DNA of 64,000 nucleotides from Agromyces cerinus (GCF_016907835.1 NZ_JAFBCT010000001.1:3410001-3474000), one strand, 5' to 3'. Positions 13,398 through 22,549 are shown, counted from the first letter of the stretch. Notes: generated by a model from the sequence alone, not told the origin. Made by a program: numbers and translations.

Positions 13398-13769
13398 GTG
13401 CTCGCCAAAGCCAATCGCATCACGAGCGCCGACGACTATCGAGTCATCGTGCGCCGAGGTGCGAAGGTCGCCGGTGCCCACACCGTGAGCTATGTGCGCT
13501 CACGGGAGTCGGGCACCGACGCACGCTTCGGCTTCATCGTCTCGAAGAAGGTCGGCGGCGCAGTCCGCCGGAACCTGGTGCGCCGCCGGCTGAAGGCCGT
13601 CTGCCACGAGGCACTCGGCGACGGCATCTCCGATGTCGACGTCGTCGTGCGAGCACTGCCTTCGGCGTCCCTCGCCGACTGGAACGAGATCCGCGCCGAG
13701 GTACTCGGCGCCCTCCAACGCCGCCGTGCACGCGTGCCGGCCGCCGCAGCGCAGGAGAAGGGCGAATAG
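13398..13769 (+). CDS. rnpA: Ribonuclease P protein component
   Basis: The protein subunit of RNase P, which helps the catalytic RNA bind pre-tRNA and remove its 5' leader. The GTG at 13398 starts VLAKANRITSADDY, the family N-terminus; 123 residues is the usual size. The RNR signature appears as GGAVRRNLVRRRLKAVCHE at about residues 52-70. The gene follows rpmH closely and runs to one base before the yidD start, so the three form one operon. Confidence 0.95.
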   Translation: MLAKANRITSADDYRVIVRRGAKVAGAHTVSYVRSRESGTDARFGFIVSKKVGGAVRRNLVRRRLKAVCHEALGDGISDVDVVVRALPSASLADWNEIRAEVLGALQRRRARVPAAAAQEKGE

Positions 13770-13770
13770 C

Positions 13771-14220
13771 GTGAAGAACGCCGTCCTGTTCACCGCGCTC
13801 ATCCCCCGCAACGCCGGGGTCCTCCTCATTCGCGGCTATCGGGCCGCGATTTCGCCGTTGTACGGCGATGTCTGCCGGTACTACCCGTCGTGCTCGGCCT
13901 ATGGTCTCGGCTCGGTGCAGCAGCGAGGCCTCCTCGTCGGCTCGGCCCTCACTGCGTGGCGCATCGTCCGGTGCAACCCCTGGTCGGCGGGCGGCATCGA
14001 CGACGTCCGCGCTGCGAAGCACTCCCGGTATCGCGTCACCCGGTTTGGGTGGGTCATCCCCGCCGGTTGGGCGGATGCCGCGGCATCCGCTGAACTCGAT
14101 GCGACCGGCCACGCGCACGATCACGCCTCCGGTTCCGCCGGCCACGGTGCATCCGTCGACGCTGACGTCGACTCGCGTGCAGCGGCCGCCTCGGCTCCCG
14201 AGCCCCGCCCGCCGCGATGA
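13771..14220 (+). CDS. yidD: Membrane protein insertion efficiency factor YidD
   Basis: YidD is a small membrane-associated protein encoded between rnpA and yidC that improves YidC-dependent membrane insertion. The core (about residues 10-85) contains GYRAAISPLYGDVCRYYPSC, then SAYGLGSVQQRG and WRIVRCNPW, including the three conserved Cys. Residues after about 95 form a long Ala/His/Asp-rich tail not needed in shorter homologues. The GTG at 13771 begins one base after the rnpA stop codon. Confidence 0.93.
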   Translation: MKNAVLFTALIPRNAGVLLIRGYRAAISPLYGDVCRYYPSCSAYGLGSVQQRGLLVGSALTAWRIVRCNPWSAGGIDDVRAAKHSRYRVTRFGWVIPAGWADAAASAELDATGHAHDHASGSAGHGASVDADVDSRAAAASAPEPRPPR

Positions 14221-14274
14221 CGCGGCCCTCGCACTTTCCTCCTCCACCGTGTTCCGAAAGGACTGACCCACTCA

Positions 14275-15228
14275 ATGCCTGATATTTTCAGCCTGATCCT
14301 CTGGCCCATCAAATGGGTCATCGAGCTGATCCTCGTCGCGTTCCACTCCATGTGGACGTTCTTCGGGCTCAACCCCGATGCGGGTGTGACGTGGGTGCTG
14401 TCGATCGTCGGTCTCGTCATCGTCGTGCGGGCCGCGCTCATCCCGATCTTCGTCAAGCAGATCAAGAGCCAGCGCCGCATGCTCGAGGTCGCGCCGCAGC
14501 TCAAGAAGATCCAGGACAAGTACAAGGGCAAGAAGGACCAGTTCTCCCGCGAGGCGATGTCTCGCGAGACGATGGACCTCTACAAGAAGACGGGCACCAA
14601 CCCGCTCTCCTCGTGCCTGCCCCTCCTGCTGCAGATGCCGATCTTCTTCGGCCTGTTCTCGGTGCTCAACGACGCCCAGCACGACAAGGCCGGCGTCGGC
14701 GTGTTCACGCAGGACCTCGCCAACTCGTTCGCGAACTCGGAGATCCTCGGCGCACCCCTGAAGGGCACCTTCATCGGTGCGATGAACGGCGAGTACCCCT
14801 GGCAGGTCATGGTCATCGCCGCGACGATGATCGTGCTGATGACCGCGTCGCAGTTCATCACCCAGCTGCAGATCGTCTCGAAGAACATGTCGCCCGAGAC
14901 CAAGGCGAGCCCGATGTTCCGCCAGCAGCGCATCATGCTCTACCTGCTCCCCCTCGTGTTCGCGTTCTCGGGTGTCGCCTTCCCCATCGGCGTCATGTTC
15001 TACTGGCTCGTCTCGAACTTCTGGACCATGGGTCAGCAGTTCGTCGTCATCCGCAATATGCCGACGCCCGGCAGTGAAGCTGCGAAGGCACGCGAGGAGC
15101 GCCTCGCCCGCAAGGGCAAGCTCGTCGTCGAAGAGAAGACCCAGACCGAGATCGAAACGCCCGAGGCGAAGAAGACTCAGCGCCAGCAGCCCGTGAGCAA
15201 GGCTCGCGCGAAGAAGCAGGGAAAGTAA
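14275..15228 (+). CDS. yidC: Membrane protein insertase YidC
   Basis: YidC/Oxa1 inserts proteins into the cytoplasmic membrane with or without SecYEG. The 317-residue protein has the Gram-positive-type layout without the large periplasmic domain: a first membrane helix at about residues 5-28, a helix at 35-60, a cytoplasmic basic helical hairpin (LKKIQDKYKGKKDQFSREA), then helices near 115, 180 and 225. The conserved Arg of the groove is in VVRAALIPIFVKQ. The C-terminus is long, charged and Lys-rich, fitting a ribosome-binding tail. AAAGGA lies upstream of the ATG. Confidence 0.96.
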   Translation: MPDIFSLILWPIKWVIELILVAFHSMWTFFGLNPDAGVTWVLSIVGLVIVVRAALIPIFVKQIKSQRRMLEVAPQLKKIQDKYKGKKDQFSREAMSRETMDLYKKTGTNPLSSCLPLLLQMPIFFGLFSVLNDAQHDKAGVGVFTQDLANSFANSEILGAPLKGTFIGAMNGEYPWQVMVIAATMIVLMTASQFITQLQIVSKNMSPETKASPMFRQQRIMLYLLPLVFAFSGVAFPIGVMFYWLVSNFWTMGQQFVVIRNMPTPGSEAAKAREERLARKGKLVVEEKTQTEIETPEAKKTQRQQPVSKARAKKQGK

Positions 15229-15231
15229 CCC

Positions 15232-15729
15232 ATGACCGACGTACAGCACGACGCCGCTGATCGCTCCACCTCGCAGCTCGAGGAAGAGGGCGACATCGCC
15301 GCCGACTACATCGAAGAGCTGCTCGACATCATGGATCTCGATGGCGACATCGACATCGACGCGCGCAACGGCCGCGCCTACGTCTCGGTCAACGCAGGCG
15401 AAGGTGCGAACCTGAACCTGCTCGCGAAGCCCGAAACGGTGAGCGCCTTCCAGGAGCTCACCCGGCTCGCGGTGCAGACCAAGACCGGTGCGTTCTCGCG
15501 CCTGATCCTCGACATCGGCGGTTCGCGCGACGCACGCCGCGACGAGCTCGCCGGCCTGGTCGAGCGCGCGGCCGAGCGCATCGAGGGCGGTGCCGCCGAG
15601 GCATCCCTGCCTCCGATGTCGTCGTACGAGCGCAAGCTCGTGCACGATCTCGTCGCCGAGCGCGGTCTCCACTCGGAGTCGCGCGGCGAAGGCTCGGATC
15701 GTCACACGGTCATCACTCGCGTTGGCTGA
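15232..15729 (+). CDS. khpB: KhpB/Jag family R3H RNA-binding protein
   Basis: A 165-residue protein of the Jag/KhpB family (also called EloR or SpoIIIJ-associated protein), which pairs with KhpA and binds RNA; in Firmicutes it influences cell elongation. The KH domain occupies about residues 20-95 with LTRLAVQTKTGAFSRLILD, and the R3H domain near the C-terminus has SSYERKLVHDLVAERGLHSES. The acidic N-terminus is typical of actinobacterial copies. It starts 4 bases after the yidC stop and its end meets the rsmG start. Confidence 0.92.
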   Translation: MTDVQHDAADRSTSQLEEEGDIAADYIEELLDIMDLDGDIDIDARNGRAYVSVNAGEGANLNLLAKPETVSAFQELTRLAVQTKTGAFSRLILDIGGSRDARRDELAGLVERAAERIEGGAAEASLPPMSSYERKLVHDLVAERGLHSESRGEGSDRHTVITRVG

Positions 15730-16375
15730 CGTTTCACGTGAAACGATGATCGACGGACTCGAACCCGAACCGGCCGCGGCCGCTGAACTCTTCGGTGAGC
15801 ACATCGAGGGTGGTCGGGCATTCACCGACGCCCTCGCGCGCCACGGCGAAGAGCTCGGCCTGATCGGCCCGCTCGAACTGCCGCGCCTGTGGACCCGACA
15901 CATCCTGAACAGTGCCCTGGTCGCGCCGCTGCTGCGGCCCGGGCGGGTCGGGGACGTCGGATCCGGTGCCGGCCTGCCTGGCATCGTGCTCGCGATCATG
16001 CGACCGGATGTCTCGTTCACCCTCATCGAGCCGATGGAGCGACGTGTCGCGTGGCTCGAGCGTCAGGCCGACGAGCTCGGCCTCTCGAACGTGACGGTCG
16101 TGCGCGCCCGCGCTGAGGAATCGAAGCTCTTCGACTCGCTCGACCAGGTGACCGCCCGCGCGGTGAGCGCGCTCCGCACGCTCATCCCCGTGACCGCTCC
16201 CCTGCTGCGCCCCGGCGGCGAGCTCGTGCTCATGAAGGGCGCTGGAGTCGACGGCGAGATCGGCGCGGCCGAGAAGGTCATCCGCAAGTACCAGCTGCAC
16301 GACGTGGAGGTGCTCGTGCTCGGCGAGGGCGTCGTCTCCGAGGTCACGAGGGTGTTCCGCGCCACCGCGGGCTGA
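15722..16375 (+). CDS. rsmG: 16S rRNA (guanine527-N7)-methyltransferase RsmG (GidB)
   Basis: RsmG methylates G527 of 16S rRNA using S-adenosylmethionine; loss gives low-level streptomycin resistance in several bacteria. The SAM-binding motif VGDVGSGAGLPGIVLAI is in the first third, followed by FTLIEPMERR and RARAEE, all standard. The start is uncertain. A TTG at 15722 overlapping the khpB stop would place the parS site inside the gene, encoding VSRET, while an ATG at 15746 lies just after parS. I chose the TTG because I recall a VSRET-type N-terminus in relatives, with modest confidence in the exact start. Confidence 0.9.
   Translation: MADVSRETMIDGLEPEPAAAAELFGEHIEGGRAFTDALARHGEELGLIGPLELPRLWTRHILNSALVAPLLRPGRVGDVGSGAGLPGIVLAIMRPDVSFTLIEPMERRVAWLERQADELGLSNVTVVRARAEESKLFDSLDQVTARAVSALRTLIPVTAPLLRPGGELVLMKGAGVDGEIGAAEKVIRKYQLHDVEVLVLGEGVVSEVTRVFRATAG
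15730..15745. promoter_or_regulatory. parS: parS centromere site 1 (start of rsmG)
   Basis: The palindromic core GTTTCACGTGAAAC is intact, with C and G flanks instead of the consensus T and A. ParB binds such sites and spreads from them. It overlaps the extreme 5' end of rsmG. Confidence 0.9.
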
Positions 16376-17202
16376 ACGGACCCTGCCCCGATCTCCTGGG
16401 TGCGCACTTCGCATTGCGTTGCGGTCGGTGACCGGCGATGCGTCGGTGTGAGTGTGTGCCCCGCGTGCGGTGCGCCGCGACGAGGCTCGCTCTGGTGGCG
16501 AGGAGCACATCGTGCTGACGCGCTCATGGTGGATGCCAGTCGACGCGACCCATCGTTCTCGGTCGGGTGCGGCTCGTGATCGTGCCACACCGACGTTGAT
16601 GGCTGGTGTCCACTGGCCAGGGCCGGCGCTGCCGGCCACCGTCCGCGCGTAGGCATTGTTCGGCGGAGGTGCCCGGTCGAGTCGTGGCCGCGTGCTCGCG
16701 GGATGGGCTCGGCCTTTCGCATCGAGTCCCCCACAGCCACACGTGCCCTCTCGGCGAGACCGAGCGTGCTCACCGGTGCCGTCACTGCCGGTCGTGGTGC
16801 CGTCCCGGGCGCGACGAGGCTGTCGTGCCGGGTGTGCAGCCGATGCGGCTTCCGTGCTCAGATCGGAGTCCGCAGCACAAGACATGTCCGTCTCTGTGGG
16901 TCCCATGACGCACCTCAGAGCCCGTGAGGCGACCTCGGGGGATCACAACGAGAGAGCGGTGCGTCGGCCAACTCAGCCAGTACCCGCTCGACGCGACGAG
17001 TCAGGGCAGGTCGGCATCGCCCCCAGGTTTCGGAGCCGGGCGAGGGGGATGAAGGTTGCACCAGGTCCTCTGGCGCGAGCGCGTGTCCCCGGACCCGAAG
17101 GCTGCGGCGCTCCCGCGAACGGCGAGGAGCGCGAGCCCGTTCCGCGGGTGAGCGGTTCGCCACGATGTCGCGACTCCCCCGGCGGCACTCTGGTTCGCAC
17201 GG

Positions 17203-17218
17203 TGTTTCACGTGAAACA
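17203..17218. promoter_or_regulatory. parS: parS centromere site 2
   Basis: A perfect TGTTTCACGTGAAACA, the bacterial parS consensus, in non-coding DNA 0.83 kb after rsmG. Confidence 0.96.
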
Positions 17219-17529
17219 TCGGTGTCGCGACTCACCGCCATGCTCGGGTGGGTGTCGATGGCGTGGTCGTCTGCAGGCGCCGGCGCCTGCGTTGCATTCT
17301 TTCGTCTCGCCCGAAACGTTCCCTCGGGTTCCCCGCGACCCGCCCGGTCGGGAAGAGTGCGCGAGTCGGAGGATCCGAGATGCCGCAACGCGCACCTGCC
17401 CGATCGATTCGGCATGCAGGCGCGGGCGTCTCCGCCAGGCTCCCGTCCGGCGCGACCGGACGAGGATGCGGAAGCCGACCGTCCATCCGTTCATCGCGGC
17501 AGGCGTGACTGCCGGAAGCCAAGGCGGTG

Positions 17530-17545
17530 CGTTTCACGTGAAACG
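17530..17545. promoter_or_regulatory. parS: parS centromere site 3
   Basis: An intact core GTTTCACGTGAAAC flanked by C and G, as at the rsmG site. It is the first copy in a local duplication. Confidence 0.9.
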
Positions 17546-17588
17546 CTGTGCCGGAACCGCGGGCGCAGGGCCGGAACCGCAGCGGTGC

Positions 17589-17602
17589 GTTTCACCTGAA
17601 AC
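17589..17602. promoter_or_regulatory. Decayed parS copy
   Basis: GTTTCACCTGAAAC differs from the parS core by one base in the central CG, which destroys the palindrome. ParB binding is probably weakened. Confidence 0.6.
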
Positions 17603-18084
17603 GTGGTCCACCGCGCGGTGCACCACGACATCTCGATGCGGGTGCGGTCTGCATCGGACCCGCGCAGTGATCGTGATCAGCGGTGCCGCGGCCCGCCGCC
17701 CAGGGGCGGCGTGTCCCAATATTCCGGCCGCGAGCCGAGCGAGACTGCATCATCCCGTCACGCGCGGGCATCCAGTTGCCGTGTCGATCCGCCACCGCTC
17801 CTCATGCTCGAGGCCGCGCCTTCCCCGCGGCTCGGCACCGGGTCTTGGGCCCCGCGTCATCCCTCACACACCCGCCGTCCCCCGCTCGGGATCCCGCTGT
17901 CCGAGACGCGAAGCTCGTGGCCCGCTCCCCCATACCGATTCCAACTCCCGGTCCCCGGCCGAGCTCTTGCGGACCGAGACCCGCAGCTCGATCCCCCGAC
18001 CTCGACGAGTGCCCAAGACCTGAGGCTCGACGCGTAGTCCCCGATCGTGGCTCCAGATGATGTGCTGTGGGGACCCTTGCTCTC

Positions 18085-18134
18085 AGATCAGATCAGATCA
18101 GATCAGATCAGACCAGATCAGACCAGATCAGACC
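18085..18134. repeat. Five-base tandem repeat (AGATC/GATCA)
   Basis: About ten consecutive GATCA units, the later ones alternating GATCA with GACCA, between two parS groups. Such an array can change length by slippage. It also gives an unusual run of GATC sites in GC-rich DNA. No gene is associated with it. Confidence 0.85.
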
Positions 18135-18372
18135 CAGGTCCAGATGCTTCGCCGAGGCGAACCCACAACCCGCAGTTCGCGACCCGCAGCCGATTCCAGT
18201 ACTGGGGATTCGCTGGCTGATTCTGAGCTTCGATCCCTGGAGCCGGGCTTGGTCGCGGCCTGCAGCCATGCCCGAGGTCTCACGGTCTCATCCTCGGACC
18301 GACGCTTCGGGCGGAGCTCCCCGAGTCCCACGGCCGGATCCCGCCGGAGCGTTGACCGGACGCTCATCCCGC

Positions 18373-18414
18373 AGCCCGGTCTCCGCACGCGGAAGCCCGG
18401 TCTCCGCACCCGCA
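18373..18414. repeat. 21-bp tandem duplication
   Basis: Two adjacent copies of a 21-base unit sharing AGCCCGGTCTCCGCAC. It is another sign of slippage-type growth of the gap. Confidence 0.6.
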
Positions 18415-19169
18415 TGCCTGGGACCGAGATCTCGCCGCGCGCTGCCGAGCCTCGACTCGTCGGCCTACGCCCGGCGGTCTCGGGCGCGAATCACGCTCGC
18501 CGATTCCCAGGGCGCATTCGCCGAGGCTGGATCCGCCCTCGGACCCAAGACACAGTTCGACCACCCCGAGACCCGACGCGATCCGTGTCGAAGCCTACGC
18601 AACCGCCGGCCTGCACCTCTCTCCGTTGACCAGGCTTCCGCAGCACGATCCAAGCGCCTCGATTCCGGAGCCGAGATCCCGCCGCGCATGTTCCGTATCC
18701 TTGGGGCCGAACCCAAGTCCCGCGGGTTGTTCCTCGGCAGAGAACCCGGCACCGCGCTTTCCGCTCCCTGCCGGCGTCGAGGGTCGAGCCGGCCCGTCGA
18801 GGTATGACCGCGGTGACGCCTCCCGTGGCCGACTGGCGCGGGAGATGACCCTCGTCCTCCCCGCCCGTCGTGCAGGTGGATTCGTTCCCTCTCCCCTCTC
18901 GCGATCCCCGTCAGTGGACGTGGTCGGTGCTTCTGATCATTGGTCGTGCCGCTCCCGCCAGTCGGCTCCTGTTGGTGGTGCCCGGGCGCAGAGTCACGCG
19001 CGAGGTCACGGAATCGCGGTGTGTGATGGTGGCTCGCGTGGGGGCGGCGCAGCCGCCATGGCGCGCTCGTCGCCTGGTCTCGGATCAGTGGCCGTCCGGC
19101 CGGAGAGAATCGGGACTCCGGCGGCTCGCGCCATCGGAGAGGGTTCGAGGGGCACGAGGGGTGAAGTAT

Positions 19170-19195
19170 CGCGATGTTTCACGTGAAACATCGCG
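19170..19195. promoter_or_regulatory. parS: parS centromere site 4 in an extended palindrome
   Basis: A perfect TGTTTCACGTGAAACA at 19175-19190 whose flanks continue the symmetry, giving a 26-base perfect palindrome from 19170 to 19195. The longer symmetry goes beyond the 16-base consensus. Confidence 0.95.
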
Positions 19196-19269
19196 GTCGA
19201 CCAGGCCCCCCTCGTGGCAGGGGCGAGCGAGCCGACTCGCGTGGTCTCGATCGCGGGAACAGCGGCTCG

Positions 19270-19328
<59 letters not shown>

Positions 19329-19583
19329 CAGCAGGCAGCGGGCAGAAGAGGGCGGCGGTGCCGGTGGAGTGCTGTCCCCCTCGAGCCATCGGCGAATTCT
19401 GGCCGATTCGGGATCGGCAACACCTGTCCCTCGGGGTACCGCTCCCTCGCGGCTGGCTTCACATCCCGGTGGAGTAGTCATGACCTCGATCCCGAGCGCG
19501 TGCGTTCGCTTCGTCTCTGCTGTCGCCGATCGCACTGTTCTCTCGAGCAGCAGACCCGCGCCACCGGCATGAAGCGAACAAGA

Positions 19584-19599
19584 TGTTTCACGTGAAACA
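19584..19599. promoter_or_regulatory. parS: parS centromere site 5
   Basis: A perfect TGTTTCACGTGAAACA about 200 bases upstream of the parA start. Confidence 0.96.
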
Positions 19600-19732
19600 C
19601 CGCGAAGAGATGCAGGCAACCGTACAGGCAGCGCGCAAGGGGCGGCTGACCCGTCCCTGCCGCGGACGATCGGTTCGGATCTCGCGGAGTTCGCTCGTGT
19701 TTCAACTTGAGAGTCGGTCGCGCCGGTTAGGC

Positions 19733-19762
19733 TTGACTCTCGGATCGAGGACACCGCAGAAT
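19733..19762 (+). promoter_or_regulatory. Candidate parAB promoter
   Basis: TTGACT (19733-19738) and CAGAAT (19757-19762) with an 18-base spacer lie about 40 bases before the parA start. The match is moderate; an overlapping TAGGCT at 19728-19733 could be an alternative -10. Confidence 0.35.
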
Positions 19763-19802
19763 GCGGCGAATCTCTCGAATACCAAGGATTTGGAGCATCG
19801 GC

Positions 19803-21569
19803 ATGGCACAGGGCGGGGGACGTGGATGGTTTCACCGCAAGCGCCCTCAGCCCGCCCCCGATGAGCTCGCAGGTGGCACCACACACGTCAGATCCACCCC
19901 ACCGCCCCCTCCTGGGCCGACGGACGTAGACCGGCCACAGGGCGAGTCATCGCCCGCATCCGACCCGCAGCAGTTCGTCGAATGGAGCCCCGAGGCTCGG
20001 CTCGGCGCCTCCCCGGACGGTTTCGATGCCGCACCCGCCGCGACTGACCGACCGGAAGGTGGGTCGTCTTCGGCAGTCGAGGCGGCGGCGGTCCGCATCG
20101 CGGATCGTGAAGCAGACGCGTCGACCGCGCCGCCGTCTGTTGGAGAAGACCACCCGGTCCGCGAATCCACTGCACGAACCGAGGCGCCGTCCGCCCACGA
20201 GACGGTGTCGCGCGGCATCGACTGGGATGCCGCGACGGCCGCGGCGCTCACTGCCGACGTCGATCCCGCAGAGACCGCCACGGAGCATCACCCCACCGGC
20301 CCCGACCGGCTGCTCGAGGACCTGATCCGCGAGATCGTCGGAGACGCCGCTGCCGATACGGCCTCTTCGTTGCACCCCGCTCGCACCGGTGCTGCGACCA
20401 CGGCACAAGACTCTCCAGCGCCGGCCACGACCGGCACGGCGTCCGTGGCCACTGCGCCACAGGGTGCTGCGCCGGAAGATCTGGAGGGTGCTGTGCAGGG
20501 CGCACCAGATGGTCAGCAGGCCGCGTCGCACGAGATCGCCGCAGTCGCACAGGCATCGCCGTCCGTTGCAGACCCCGTGCTGATCGCCGATGCCATCGCT
20601 CCCGTTGCCCCGTCCACAGCGCCGCCAGCACCCCACGAACCAACCGAAGCCCCCGATGTTTCACGTGAAACATCGTCAGATCACGGAGGAACTCCCCTGG
20701 CTTACGAACTCGCCGACGAGACCCGTCGGCGCATCGCGCTCGATGAAGCGGTACTCCCGCTGCCACCGTCGACTCGCGTGCTGACGATCTCCAATCAGAA
20801 GGGTGGCGTCGGCAAGACGACCACCGCTGTGAACCTCGCTGCCGGCCTCGCCCGTGCCGGCGCCCGAGTGCTCGTGATCGACCTCGATCCGCAGGGCAAT
20901 GCGTCGACAGCACTTGGCGTCGATCACCGATCCGAACGCAAGAGCGTCTACGAGGTGCTCGTCTCCGACGTGTCACTCGCTGAGGTCGTGCAGCCGTCGA
21001 CCGAGCACGAGTTGCTGGACTGCGTTCCGGCGACCATCCATCTCGCTGGCGCTGAGATCGAGCTGGTGTCGCTCGTTGCGCGTGAACAGCGACTGCGCAG
21101 GGCGCTCGATGCACATCTCGCCACGATGGAGCGCCCGTACGACTACGTCTTCATCGACTGCCCGCCGTCGCTCGGTCTCCTGACGATCAACGCGTTCGTC
21201 GCAGCTCGTGAGGTGCTCATCCCGATTCAGTGCGAGTACTACGCACTCGAGGGCCTCTCCCAACTGCTCAGCAACATCGAACTGATCGAGAAGCACCTCA
21301 ATCCCGAGCTTCGCCTCTCGACGATCCTGCTGACGATGTACGACTCGCGTACCAACCTTGCCCAGCAGGTGGCGCAGGAGGTGCGCGACCACTTCCCCGT
21401 TCAAACGTTGGAGACGATCATCCCCCGATCGGTCCGCGTGTCGGAGGCGCCGAGCTACGGTCAGAGCGTGATCAGCTACGACTTCGGTTCGACCGGATCC
21501 CTGTCGTATCGAGAGGCGGCCGCCGAGATCGCTCGTCGCGGCGCAGCAACACCCGAGGAGTCGAACTGA
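19803..21569 (+). CDS. parA: Chromosome-partitioning ATPase ParA with a long N-terminal extension
   Basis: ParA is the ATPase that moves ParB-parS complexes along the nucleoid to segregate new origins. The catalytic core begins near residue 322 with VLTISNQKGGVGKTTT (deviant Walker A at about 333-340) and continues with DLDPQGNASTALG, YVFIDCPPSLGLL and PIQCEYYALEG. Before it lie about 320 residues rich in Ala, Pro, Thr, Asp and Glu with no predicted fold, far longer than usual ParA N-termini. The ATG at 19803 has an AAGGA..GGAG ribosome site. A parS site encodes VSRET at residues 286-290. The stop overlaps the parB start by one base. Confidence 0.93.
   Translation: MAQGGGRGWFHRKRPQPAPDELAGGTTHVRSTPPPPPGPTDVDRPQGESSPASDPQQFVEWSPEARLGASPDGFDAAPAATDRPEGGSSSAVEAAAVRIADREADASTAPPSVGEDHPVRESTARTEAPSAHETVSRGIDWDAATAAALTADVDPAETATEHHPTGPDRLLEDLIREIVGDAAADTASSLHPARTGAATTAQDSPAPATTGTASVATAPQGAAPEDLEGAVQGAPDGQQAASHEIAAVAQASPSVADPVLIADAIAPVAPSTAPPAPHEPTEAPDVSRETSSDHGGTPLAYELADETRRRIALDEAVLPLPPSTRVLTISNQKGGVGKTTTAVNLAAGLARAGARVLVIDLDPQGNASTALGVDHRSERKSVYEVLVSDVSLAEVVQPSTEHELLDCVPATIHLAGAEIELVSLVAREQRLRRALDAHLATMERPYDYVFIDCPPSLGLLTINAFVAAREVLIPIQCEYYALEGLSQLLSNIELIEKHLNPELRLSTILLTMYDSRTNLAQQVAQEVRDHFPVQTLETIIPRSVRVSEAPSYGQSVISYDFGSTGSLSYREAAAEIARRGAATPEESN
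20657..20672. promoter_or_regulatory. parS: parS centromere site 6, inside parA
   Basis: A perfect TGTTTCACGTGAAACA within the parA coding sequence, at the junction of the disordered N-terminus and the ATPase core; the palindrome continues to GATG..CATC. In the parA frame it is read as DVSRETSS. Confidence 0.96.
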
Positions 21570-22549
21570 TGGCAACGAAACGAACCGGCCTCGGACGTGG
21601 AATCGGTGCACTGATCCCGGGTGGCGACGACACCACACGAGCACGCCCGGTCGACGTCTTCTTCCCCGAGTCCGATGCGCAGCAGCCCACTGCGGTCGCG
21701 GTGGTCGAACAGGCCGCTTCGGCAGAGGGACTCGTCACCGTTCCTGGCGCCCACTTGGCCCGACTCGACCCGAACGACATCCTTCCCAACGCCCACCAGC
21801 CGCGCAGCGTCTTCGACCCCGATGACCTCGCGGAGCTCGTGCACAGCGTGCGCGAGTTCGGTGTGCTGCAGCCGATCGTCGTTCGGCGCCACCCCGAGCT
21901 CGCGGGCAAGTACGAACTCGTCATGGGCGAGCGGCGCCTTCGCGCCACCAAGGCCGCAGGCCTCGACTCGATCCCGGCGGTGGTGAAGGACACGGCGAAC
22001 GAGGACATGCTGCGCGACGCGCTGCTCGAGAACCTGCATCGCTCCCAGCTGAACCCGCTCGAAGAGGCATCGGCGTACCAGCAGCTGCTGTCCGACTTCG
22101 GCATCACGCAGGAACAGCTCGCCTCACGCATCGGTCGCTCGCGCCCGCAGATCTCGAACACGCTCCGTCTGCTGCGTCTCCCCGAGCCGGTGCAGCTCCG
22201 GGTCGCGGCGGGGGTGTTGAGCGCCGGCCACGCTCGCGCGATTCTGTCGATCGGCGATGACGCCGTCGAGATGCAGCGCTTCGCCGACAAGATCGTGAAC
22301 GAGGAACTGTCGGTGCGTGCCGCGGAGGCCGTGGCGACCAAGGAACCGAAGATGTCGCGTCCGAAGCCCGCTGCCGGCAAACGGCAGGACTTCCTCGAAG
22401 ACCTCGCCACTCGCTTGGGCGACCGCCTGAACACCCGCGTGAAGATCGCTCTTGGCGCGAGAAAAGGCCAGATCACCGTTGATTTCGCTACCGTTCAGGA
22501 CCTGCGTCGGATCCTCACTGACCTCGGCGAGAATCTCGACGGCGTGTGA
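21569..22549 (+). CDS. parB: Chromosome-partitioning protein ParB
   Basis: ParB binds parS and spreads over flanking DNA as a CTP-dependent clamp, forming the partition complex moved by ParA. The 326-residue protein starts MATKRTGLGRGIGALIPGG, the typical actinobacterial ParA-interacting N-terminus. The CTPase box appears as GERRLRA with ENLHRSQLNPLEEA following. The helix-turn-helix reads TQEQLASRIGRSRPQISNTLRLL, and the C-terminal dimerisation domain ends the protein. Its ATG overlaps the parA stop (TGATG), so the two are coupled. With six good parS sites nearby, this is a complete ParABS system. Confidence 0.97.
   Translation: MATKRTGLGRGIGALIPGGDDTTRARPVDVFFPESDAQQPTAVAVVEQAASAEGLVTVPGAHLARLDPNDILPNAHQPRSVFDPDDLAELVHSVREFGVLQPIVVRRHPELAGKYELVMGERRLRATKAAGLDSIPAVVKDTANEDMLRDALLENLHRSQLNPLEEASAYQQLLSDFGITQEQLASRIGRSRPQISNTLRLLRLPEPVQLRVAAGVLSAGHARAILSIGDDAVEMQRFADKIVNEELSVRAAEAVATKEPKMSRPKPAAGKRQDFLEDLATRLGDRLNTRVKIALGARKGQITVDFATVQDLRRILTDLGENLDGV

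Larger units (their letters stand above)
17525..17603. repeat. 58-bp imperfect tandem duplication carrying two parS copies
   Basis: The block GCGGTGCGTTTCAC...TGAAACG occurs at about 17525-17545 and again 58 bases later at 17583-17603, with GCCGGAACCGC also repeated between them. The first copy holds an intact parS core, the second a mutated one. This is direct evidence that parS sites here multiply by local duplication. Confidence 0.7.

Noticed and set aside
16656-18023. A 455-codon open frame in the rsmG-parA gap
   Set aside because: Stops are rare in GC-rich DNA. The translation is Arg/Pro/Ser-rich without domains, reads straight through parS sites, and competes with equally long frames on both strands.
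18085-18414. Short tandem repeats as a possible CRISPR array
   Set aside because: Units are 5 or 21 bases with no unique spacers, and no cas genes occur in the window.
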